From the NCBI GenBank assembly GCA_013339765.2, contig CM023457.1:53841745-53905744 (forward strand): DNA of 64,000 nucleotides, written 5' to 3'. Of the stretch, positions 55,106-64,000 are shown piece after piece; position 1 is the stretch's first letter, and the number at the start of each line of letters is the position of its first letter. This DNA comes from Haemaphysalis longicornis (taxonomy: Eukaryota > Arthropoda > Arachnida > Ixodida > Ixodidae). Position numbers and translations under genes: made by a program. The notes under the pieces were generated by a model. That model did no database searches. It worked only from the letters and a program-made list of their open reading frames with translations, and was not told the DNA's origin.

Positions 55106-55924
55106 TAAATCTCGACACCAGCACAACGGACATGCCATCCATCGGTACGGGCATGAAACCTACAGCTGCGCGAGCACGCCTCTCCTCCTCCCTTCCGCTA
55201 TTTTCCACTACAAAACGGCGCACGCACAAACCGACAACCGGTCATGTGCGTATGCTTAGAAGTGACAGACGCCATCGAAAGTATCTCCTGAAAGCTTTCT
55301 GAAGAAGTGATATTGGCTCACGCCAGCGTTCTAAGCGGGAAATTTGCTTTTCATCCGGGAGGGATTCGCCGCTACTCCACGAGCTGAACTTGAGGCGGTA
55401 GCGGCGGTGCCAGCAGCTTTCCGTTGTTTTTGCACCCATTCGCACTTGTGTTCGGGCAACGCTTCGATTCTTTCTCTTTGTCCTCCAAAAGAACGGCATG
55501 TATCCGTCCCATAACGATTTAAAACCTGGAAGCCATTGAGCTCTATTTTGGCGTACAAACATATGGCTGTCCGTTTTCCTTCCTTCTCGTATGAATCTAC
55601 TGTGTGTGTTAGATGTCTTTGTAACATCAACCCACACCCGAACCACTCGACTGAAGGCAGCCAACTAACCGCATTGAGCCATGTAATTTCGGCATCTAAA
55701 TACCAGCACAACCGGCATTTCATTGGTAGCGGCATGGAGCCTAGCTCTGCGTGCACGCTCCCCTTTTTCTACCCGTGAACCCTGCACGCATAAACCGGCA
55801 ACCGGTGATGGCGCATACTTAGGTGTGAAAGACACCGGCGTAAATGTCGCTCGGAAGGACTTCCAAGCTGAAAAAGAAATATGGGCTCCCGCAAGCGTTC
55901 CAATAGGAAAAGTTCCTGCACAAC
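55106..55924 (+). repeat. ~580-bp tandem duplication
   Basis: 55106-55345 (ACCAGCACAACGGACATGCC, GCACAAACCGACAACCGGTCATG, GCGTATGCTTAGAAGTGACAGACGCC) recurs at about 55690-55925 (ACCAGCACAACCGGCAT, CATAAACCGGCAACCGGTGATG, GCATACTTAGGTGTGAAAGACACC). The second copy is cut by the LINE that begins at 55925. Confidence 0.65.
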
Positions 55925-56378
55925 AACCCATAACTAGCTACCGCGAAATACTCCGCCACTACAGAGAGGGTAGGGCGCGTTTTCCCCCACCTCATCACTC
56001 CCTTACTCGACAAGAACAATGCATCTATCGGCAAATTCAAGCCGGGTCCTTTCCACACCCTGTACTTCAAAACAAAATTTACCCCATGCGGTACGACAAG
56101 GAATGCCCTTTCTGCAAACGACTCGGCACGCTCCGCCACGTAGTTGGTGAGTGCGACTTTTCCAACGCCGTGCCCCCTTCCCTCCCCCCGACCAACAACG
56201 CCTTACTTGAACGATGGGAGACTTTGCTGCTCAGCCCCGCCCTGGAGGACCAGACCCTACTGATCGCCAGGGGCCTGGAGGACCGAACAGCACGGAGCCC
56301 GTGAAGAGGGCCCCACTCACTCTGGCGCCTAACGGCGCCAGCGTTGTTAGCTCAATAAAGTATTTTCTCTCTCTCTTC
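55925..56378 (+). pseudogene. LINE 3' end: C-terminal zinc-knuckle region
   Basis: The frame reads YREILRHYREGRARFPPPHH, RQIQAGSFPHPVLQ, DKECPFCKRLGTLRHVVGEC and LERWETLLLSPALEDQ, the usual end of RNase H-bearing LINE ORF2 in arthropods. A stop, a short UTR and CTCAATAAAGTATTTTCTC with a (CT)n tail follow. It is 5'-truncated; the coding part is free of frameshifts, so this is a relatively young insertion. Confidence 0.85.
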
Positions 56379-56785
56379 AACCAAGAGGGATGCGCTGCTA
56401 CTTGGCGAAGTGAAATTTGAGTGGAAACGGTGACGGCGGGTTTCGGTTGTTTTAGGGGGAAGCCCTTCGGCAGCGGCTACCTGGGCTTCGCGGGAGCGGC
56501 GTCTGGAAATGTCCGCGTAACCAAGTGAACGAACACAGCAGCGACTAAAGAAAGAAAACGGAGAGGAGGGGCCCTAACGTGGGACAGGTGGCGCTGCTGG
56601 CGCCGTTCAACAGCGCCACCCGCGGAAGAAAATCGCAAAAATGAACTGGGTATTCCCTGGCGTGTGAATGTGGAGCACGCGTGTTTCTGTGTTGTTAAAA
56701 AGTGCAACCGCTCGTTACCCTGATAATGTTAGTCATATGACACACACATTTTTTGTCAGAAATTAGGTGCGGGCGACGCTTGTTC
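56379..56785. other. No gene recognised
   Basis: Space between the LINE and the foldback-like repeat arrays. Confidence 0.4.
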
Positions 56786-56835
56786 ATTTTATTATTTACC
56801 AAATTCATGCTATTTATTAATTCATTATTCATTGA

Positions 56836-58605
56836 TTGGGTTAAAAGTCAAATTAATGTCACTAGGGCTTGTGAGGTATCAAATTAAAGGTATCGATGAG
56901 GGGAATCATGGGGACAAATTAAAAATTGCTTCCTAGTTATACTCATGAGATAGTCACGTGAGTCATAGGTTGGGTTAATAACCAAAGTGATGCGACTACG
57001 GCTTGTGAGGTATCAAATTAAAGGTCTCGATGAGGGGAATCACGTGGGAGAAATTAAAATTGCTTACTGGTTATCGTCACGAGATAGTCACGTGAGTCAT
57101 AAATTGGATTAAATGTCGAAGTGGTGCCACTAGGGCGTGTGAGGTATCAAATTAAAGGTGTCGATGAGAGGAATCACGGGGGACAAATTAAAAATTGCTT
57201 TCTGGTTATGGTCACGAGATAGTTACGTGAGTCACGAATTGGGTTAAAAGTCAAAGTGGTGCCACTATGTATTGTGAGGTATCAAATTAAAGGTCTCGAT
57301 TAGGGGAATTACGTGGGAGAAATTAAAAATTGCTTTCTGGTTATGGTCACGAGATAGTCACGTGAGTCATAAATTGGATTAAATGTCAAAGTGGTGCCAC
57401 TAGGGCGTGTCAGGTATCAAATTAAAGGTGTCGATGAGGGGAATCACGGGGGACAAATTAAAAATTGCTTTCAGGCTATAGTCACGAGATAGTCACGTGA
57501 GTCACGCATTGGATTAAATGTCGAAGTGGTGCCACTAGGGCGTGTGAGGTATCAAATTAAAGGTGTCGATGAGGGGAATCACGGGGGACAAATTAAAAAT
57601 TGCTTTCTTGTTATGGTCACGAGATAGTCACGTGAGTCACGAATTGGGTTAAAAGTCATAGTGGTGCCAATATGTCTTGTGAGGTATCAAATTAAAGGTC
57701 TCGATGAGGGGAATCACGGGGGACAAATTAAAAATTGCTTTCTGGTTTAGTCACGAGACAGTCACGCCAGTCACGAATTGGGTAAAAGACAAAGTGGTAC
57801 CACTAGGGCTTGTGAGGTATCAAATGAAAGGTCTCGATGAGGGAAATCTCGTGAGACAAATTAAAAATTGCTTTCTGGTTTGGTCACGCGATAGTCACGT
57901 GAGTCATAAATTGTATTAAAGGTCAAAGTGGTGCCACTAGGGCGTGTGAGGTATCAAATTAAAGGTCTCGATCAGGGGAATCATGGGAGACAAATTAAAA
58001 ATTGCTTTCGGGCTATAGTCACGAGATAGTCACGTGAGTCACGAATTGGGTTCCCACTAGGGTTTGGGAGGTATCAAATTAAAGGTCTCGATGAGGGGAA
58101 TCATGGGGGCAAATTAGAAATAGCTTCCTGGTTATAGTCATGAGACAGTCACGTGGGTCATAGAAGGGTTAAAAGTCGAAGTGATGCGACTAGGGCTTGT
58201 GAGGTATCAAATTAAAGGTCTCGATGAGGGGAATCATGGGAGACAAATTAGAAATAGCTTCCTGGTTATAGTCATGAGATAGTCACGTGGGTCTAGAATG
58301 GGTTAAAAGTCAACGTAATGCGACTAGGGCTTGTGAGGTATCAAAATGAAGGTGTCGATTAGGGGAATCACGTAGAACAAATTAAATATTGCTTCCTGGC
58401 TATAGGCATGAGATAGTTACGTGAGCCATAGATTGGGTTAAAAGTCAAATTGATGCCACTCGGCTTGTGAGGTTTCAAATTAAAGGTGTCGATTAGGAGA
58501 ATTACGTGGGTCAAATTAAATATTGCTTCCTGCTCATAGTCATGAGATAGTGACGTGAGTCATAGATTGGGTTAAAAGTCAAAGTGATGCCCTAGAGCTT
58601 GTTAT
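56836..58605 (+). repeat. ~134-bp tandem array, left arm
   Basis: Units start near 56875, 57009, 57143, 57278, 57413 and 57548 (period 134-135), each with GGTATCAAATTAAAGGT, CGATGAGGGGAATCA, AAATTAAAAATTGCTT and GAGATAGTCACGTGAGTCA. One unit near 58050 lacks about 17 bp. Divergence increases toward the core-proximal end. Confidence 0.95.
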
Positions 58606-61600
58606 GGCCCTCTCGAATGTAAAAAGAAAGTTTCACATGCGAGAAAGGGGCTGATGGGGTGTTGGGAAATTGTGCTAGGAATGTGTGTTCGCACTGGTAG
58701 TGAAATCGACAATCCCATATCTGCACAAGATCCCTGCATCCCAAAATCCAAAGTCGGCCATGAGTCGTTCGGGGAAAATTCGTTTTTTAAGCTCGCCGCG
58801 AGCACACTTGTTCAGTTTGTGCTTCCTTCAAGCTCCTCTATTCTAAGGGGAGATTTTGTGCGTCTTCAATTTTACTGGGGACTTTCTGACCCGTTTTGGA
58901 ATGAGAACAGAATGAGCTCTGCAGGCTGAGTGGTCGACGCAGCTCCGGGGCTTCCGAATAGGACGTTATCTACCAGGGCCCGATCGCGAAAGGCAGCCAC
59001 TGCTCTTACCGCACAATGGAAGGGGTCGTTTGCTTTCGCGAAAAAAAGGCTTTTTGGGTGTATTTTCACAAGCAATAAACACATTTTCCTGATTCAGCGT
59101 CAAGAAAACTATAAGGGAATGCCACCAACAAATGTTTTGAAAAGCTCTTCAGCAGCCCTTTAAAAGCATGTCGAGCTTTTAATATGTTTGGAATCGTGTT
59201 TTCTCTATTTTCGATATTTTTCTAAAAAAACATGAAAGGAAAAAGTTTTTCACGCCCTTCACTATTGATGGAAACTTACAACTCTACTGAGGTGGCATCT
59301 CCTTGCAAGTCGAAATGACGCTTTTGTCTTAAATATAAAAAATAAATATATTAATTTGCTTGGTTTCGTTATTGATACTTTGTTACTTGTGGCTGATATG
59401 CCATGTGGAGCAACGTACGTAGCACCAACAAAATAATGTACCAGAATGCCAAACATATCTATGGTGCTTTACGTTTTTATGGTAGTAAACAAATATACAC
59501 ATGACGAACCAGCGCGCTTCGGAAGCCGTTTTACATCCCCTGTCAGTCTTACAGCAGTAACTGAAAATAGCACCCACTGCAGTGGCTCAGTTATGTTGCT
59601 GAGCCCAAGGACGTGGGTTTGATCCCGTTCGCGATCTCTGCTTTTCATATGGAGGAGAAAAAAAGGCGATCGTATGTCGAGATTTCTTCGCGCGTTAAAG
59701 GTGCCCAGGTGCTCAAAAGTAATCCAGAGCCCTCGTGGCCAAGGTGCACAGCCACCGCGCGTAAACTCCCATAATTTGAATTTAAAAAAGCCCTATATCT
59801 CCGTACTTTGCTGCGAATGCCATCAAAAGACAGTAGTCTCCTGCCATCCAAGCCTGTAAAACCCCCTTGTGTCCCCCCCACCCTGGTCTCTTCCGCTCCC
59901 CCTCCACCACCATAGATGCAGTCGAAGTTGGCTCAATTCGATCCGACTCTTCTGCGTTCGCTCCATCTGTTCAAGCTCTTTTTTCTATGGCTCTTTGCCG
60001 CGATTTAACAGCCCCCCAAAAAAGCAACACACAGCGCTTCAAGAAAGCAAGCAGTGCTTGCTCCAAAGTAGTGGATAGGGAGCGTTGTGCTGCTAGGGGG
60101 AAAAGAAACTCGAGAATCGTCTGGAAAAGAGTTGTCAATCTCGAAGCTGAGGAATTCGAAAGGCTGGTGAAGTAAAAATATAATATTTTCCAGCAGTCCC
60201 ATGACGGCACCTGATTGCAGTGCCAGACTTTCCTGTAGTGAAATTTGTCATAAACGACTTCATGCTCTAGAGAGTATGTTGCAAGCCACCGACGGAACGA
60301 GTAACGCCAGTCACGTGATGCGCCGTCCAGGATGACTGTCACCAAGAATACTCGTGGTGACATCACCCTTTTCTTAGGGAATGCGTGGCGCAACAGCGCC
60401 ATAATGCGCCCTGCAAGACGTTTCGCAAGGTTACTCTTTTAACGTGACAGCACTATACTGTCTTTTATGCTCCTTAAGAGTGCAATGAATAAATCGACAT
60501 GCATGTATTCCAATATACAGATACCAGTTTGTGTCGTCTCGGTAACCCTATTCCCAATTATCTGAACACTGGCACCACCATTTGTAAACGATTCCACCCT
60601 GAAAATAAGGAAAGTTTAGGAGAGGCTGTGACCACCTCTTTCGTGCAACCGGTAACGCCATCATAGGAGCGTTCACTTGTTCTTGTATTTTGAGCCCATT
60701 CTCCCTTTAGTTCCCCTTAAGTCGCCTCTCGCTTCGTCTTCTCCAACTCTGCCTCTGAACCTGTGGAAGCAATTTTGTAGCTTCGGCAGCAACGAAAATC
60801 GATCGCCTGGATTGTTTTAGCTTGAGCAGCAAAACGACATATTGCCGCACTAGCGACGCCGCAGCTGCGAATTCGTTTGTAAATTTCTACCATATAGAGC
60901 GGGCTTATGGCACCCTACTTGCATTTACGCTTAGGGCAATAGATCCATTTTGCCACATGTGTGGTTCCAGAACATGAATACTAATCCGCCCACTTTCATT
61001 CCAATACCGTATGAATTCGAGGCGGAGACAAAGAAGTGGCTAGGATTATCACTGTAACGATCGTCCACCTGCAGCTCCACTAGGCATCTTGTACCTCATC
61101 ACATAGCTTAACTTTCAGGCTCACTTCATTCGACTGTTACAGTATATATGCCCAAATCCGAGTAATGGTTTTTGCAGTGGCTCAGAAAAATCAGCCCGTA
61201 TTTAGAAAAACCCCGTACGAATATTTTCCGGGGTGGGCTGACAGCAGCGCATGTGAAGTTCTCACTGCGCTCCCTCCTCGCCCTTGTGTTACTTCACCAT
61301 CGCGCCCCGCTGGGCCAACTACATTATGAAAGCGGCCAGCGCGAACTGTGTGCAAGCCATGTATTGGCACGGAGTGTTCTCCGAAGGCCTCATTACCTTG
61401 GGTACACAAGCGGCTGCCATAGAAATGCTTCACCTTATTTTATTTTATGAGCAATAATATGGATTACGATCGAAACTGCGTAGCATATGTTATACAACTC
61501 CCAGACGGCAGATCAAATTATCTTTCGAGCGAATGACATTTGCTTTAAATGTCAAGGTTTCAGCGCTACAGGACAACACCGAAGGACATTTGAGGTGAAT

Positions 61601-61959
61601 GATATTTCGTAGTGAACCTAGGTTTGGGAGCTCATTCAGCGGCGAATAGAGTGGCCGCGACAGCAGTGCCGCATCAACAGTGAAGAAAGTTCACTAATAC
61701 ACCAAAAAATACGGTTTCTAAAAACTGTCAGCAAACATATTTCCCCTTCATATTGTTTTTAAAATAAGAAAAGGCAAACAAGTACTATGTAAAGAGAAAA
61801 TCGCGCCCACAATGTGCGCTCTGCCCTAATACGGATTTTTCGCGAACTTGTGTCGACTTGTGATATCAACTGGTGTCACCTAAACTGGTGATCTTTCTAA
61901 CTTTATTTTAAAATATTCCTTCGTTATCTTTTCAAAAAATAGATTGTATGAAAACATTC
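58606..61959. other. Core between the inverted arrays
   Basis: No transposase-like frame recognised. 58640-59165 is possibly a small MITE (AAAGGGGCTGATG at left; CAGCAGCCCTTTAA at right). A degenerate SINE lies at 59573-59745. Frames at 59867-60175 (+) and 59971-60402 (-) overlap and match nothing known to me. Confidence 0.45.
59573..59745 (+). mobile_element. Ruka-type SINE, highly diverged
   Basis: Head CACTGCAGTGGCTCAGTTATG, GTTGCTGAGCCCAAGGACGTGGG, B-box relic GGTTTGATCCC, body CTTTTCATATGGAGGAGAAA, GAGATTTCTTCGCGCGTTAA, GTGCTCAAAAGTAATCC. The most diverged of the seven copies. Confidence 0.7.
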
Positions 61960-63775
61960 TAGATCGAAACCTTTAATTTGATCCCCAAGCCCCAGTAGCG
62001 TCGCACTCACATTCAACCCAACCTATGACTCACGTGACTATCTCATGAGTATAACTAGGAAGCAATTTTTAATTTGTCACACGTGATTCCCCTCATCGAG
62101 ACCTTTAATTTGATACCTCACAAGCCCTAGCGGCGCCACTTTGACGTTTAACCCAATTTGTGACTCACGTGACTATCTCGTGACTATAACCAGAAGGCAA
62201 TTTTTAATTTGCCCACGTGATTTCCCTCATTGAGACCTTTAATTTGGTACCTCACAAACCCTAGCGGCACCACTTTGACTTTTCACCCAATTCGTGACTC
62301 ACGCGACTATCTCGTGACTATAGCCAGAAAACAATTTTTAATTTGCCCCACGTGATTCCGCTCATCGAGACCTTTAATTTGATACCTCACACGCCTTAGT
62401 GGCACCATTTCGACATTTATTCTAATTTATGACTCACGTGACTATCTCGTGACCATAACCAGAAAGGAATTTTTAATTTCTCCCACGAGATTCCCCTCAT
62501 CGAGACCTTTAATTTGATACCTCCCAAATCCTAGTGGCACCATTTTGACTTTTAACCCATTCTATGACCCACGTGACTATCCCATGACTATAACCAGGAA
62601 GCTATTGCTAATTTGTCTCCCATGATTCCACTCATCGATACCTTTAATTCGATACCTCACAAGCCCTAGTGGCATCATTTTGACTTTTAACCCATTCTAT
62701 GACTCCGTGACTATCTCATGAGTATAACCAGGAAGCGATTTTTAATTTGTCCCCCATGATTCCCCTCGTGGAGACCTTTAATTTGATGCCTCACAAGCCC
62801 TAGTGGCACCACACTGACTTTTAACCCAATTTATGACTCACGTGACTATCTCATGACTATTACCAGGAAGCAGTTTTTAATTTCTCTCACGTAATTCCCC
62901 TCATTGAGACCTTTAATTTTAAACCTCACAAGCCCTAGTCGCATCACTTTGACTTTTAACCCAATCTATGACTCATGTGACTATCTCATGACTATAGCCA
63001 GGAAGCTATTCCTAAGTTGTCCCCCATGATTCCCCTCCGCGAGACTGTTAATTTGATACATCACAAGCCCTAGTGGCACCACACTGACTTTTAACCATAT
63101 TTGTGACTCACGTGACTATCTTATAACTATTACCAAGAAGCAGTTTTTAATTTCTCCCTCGTAATTCCCCTCATCGAGATCTTTAATTTGATACCTCACA
63201 AGCCCTAGTCACATCACTTTGACTCTAACCCAATCTATGACTCACGTGACTACCTCATGACTATAACCAGGAAGCGATTTTTAATGTGTCCCCCATGATT
63301 CCCCTCATCGAGACCTTTAATTTGATACCTCACAAGCCCTACTGGCATCCCTTTCACTGCTAACCTAATGCATGACTCACGTGATTATCTCATGACTATT
63401 ACCAGGAAGCAGTTTTTAATTCCTTCCACGTGATTCCCCTAATGGAGACCTTCAATTTGATACCTCACAAGCCCGAGTCGCATCACTTTGACTTTTATCC
63501 GACGTGACTCACGCGACTATGATTATAGCCAGGAACCGATTTTTAATTTGTCCCCCATGATACCCCTCATCGAGACCTTTAATTTGATACCTCACAAGCC
63601 CTACTGGAATCACTTTGACTGCTAACCCAATCTATGAGTCACGTGATTATCTCGTAAATATTACCAGGAAGCAATTTTTAATGTCGTCCGCGTGATTGCC
63701 CTCATCAAGACCTTTAATTTGATACCTCACAACCCCTATTGACATCACTTTGACTTTTAAGCCAATCTGACTAAT
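61960..63775 (-). repeat. ~134-bp tandem array, right arm (inverted)
   Basis: Fourteen units with ACCTTTAATTTGATACCTCA, GATTCCCCTCATCGAG, AGGAAGCAATTTTTAATT and TGACTCACGTGACTATCTC, complementary to the left arm. Units here are more diverged from each other than those of the left arm. Confidence 0.95.
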
Positions 63776-63926
63776 CAATAATTAACTAATAACCTAAATA
63801 AGGGAATTAACGTTCGGGCCCCACTGCCTGGGGAAAAACTCGCGGCAAGAAAAGGCAGCGCTCGCGCTCAAAAAAAAAATAATAATAATAATAACAACGT
63901 GCCACTGCTGTGGGCATCGCGCCTTT

Positions 63927-64000
63927 TTTTTTTTTTTTTAGTGCAGAGCATTTCAGTAACTCACGATGTCACCCGAGTTGACGTCCGTAGTCCGCACCGC
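63927..64000 (+). mobile_element. HINE 5' end, cut by window edge
   Basis: A T-tract followed by AGTGCAGAGCATTTCAGTAA and CTCACGATGTCACCCGAGTT, nearly identical to the 5' end of the element at 2779. It continues past the window. Confidence 0.8.

Larger units (their letters stand above)
56786..63830. mobile_element. Foldback-like structure: inverted ~134-bp repeat arrays around a 3.3-kb core
   Basis: The left array (about 56836-58605, 13 units of 134-135 bp) and the right array (about 61960-63775, 14 units) consist of the same unit in opposite orientation. Beyond the arrays the outer edges are still related: left GGTGCGGGCGACGCTTG and TTTATTAATTCATTATTCAT; right, complemented, AGTGGGGCCCGAACGTT and TTATTAGTTAATTATTGAT. 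Long terminal repeats built of tandem units are typical of foldback elements. Two palindromic fragments of a satellite would look similar. No target duplication was recognised. Confidence 0.55.

Noticed and set aside
56836..58605. CRISPR array
   Set aside because: Units are contiguous ~134-bp satellite repeats without unique spacers, in eukaryotic DNA.
59867..60402. Overlapping plus and minus frames in the core of the foldback-like structure as transposase
   Set aside because: Too short, mutually overlapping, and no catalytic motif visible.

Overview
The window looks like nuclear DNA of an arthropod, most likely a hard tick (Ixodidae, probably Metastriata). This is inferred from seven copies of a tRNA-derived SINE of the tick Ruka type, a neprilysin-like M13 peptidase remnant, a TIL-domain inhibitor exon, Penelope-like elements, RNase H-bearing LINEs, and exons flanked by GT/AG introns. 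No prokaryotic operons, rRNA or CRISPR arrays are seen. About two thirds or more of the window is recognisable repeat; very little is host coding sequence.

Host genes. (1) A last exon of a secreted, cysteine-rich TIL-domain protease inhibitor at 6310-6527 (+), with a poly(A) signal and a decayed tandem duplicate of its flank at 6720-6960. (2) Four exons of an M13 (neprilysin/ECE) metallopeptidase between 18573 and 27223 (+). They cover the cytoplasmic tail, signal anchor and start of the M13 N-terminal domain, but exon 2 carries a frameshift and exon 4 a frameshift plus a nonsense codon, and no catalytic half is visible, so it is called a pseudogene. (3) An intact tRNA-Ser(CGA) at 42237-42318 (-).

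Mobile DNA, left to right. 600-1860: inverted repeat. 2779-4094: Helentron-like (HINE) element with a second copy nested inside. 8522-9122: TIR MITE. 9516-9931: HINE. 11040-11965: A-rich tandem array. 12570-14175: LINE. 17090-18210, 21898-23140, 30123-31727 and 40541-41054: one TTAA-flanked MITE family, two copies of which carry nested HINEs. 33745-38400 (-): an RNase H LINE broken by a HINE and a second TTAA MITE. 40150-41735: Ty3/gypsy Gag plus a Penelope GIY-YIG end. 46380-47660: two Penelope copies head to head. 49420-52533: a Gag-only LTR retrotransposon with 5-bp target duplication whose 5' LTR is split by a Helentron fragment. 53704-53970: a LINE insertion with a 5' inversion. 56800-63830: two inverted arrays of ~134-bp repeats around a 3.3-kb core (foldback-like).

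The main unifying observation is a family of elements (eight or nine copies) with a 14-15 bp inverted repeat at one end, the same repeat placed subterminally at the other, then a C/G stem-loop and a T-tract: the architecture described for Helentrons/HINEs. One copy keeps an AP-endonuclease-like C-terminus and another an arginine-rich 18-residue repeat N-terminus, both where an autonomous Helentron would carry them. Because HINEs interrupt four other element families and are rarely interrupted, they look like one of the latest insertion waves here. All calls were made by eye; no alignments or database searches were run.
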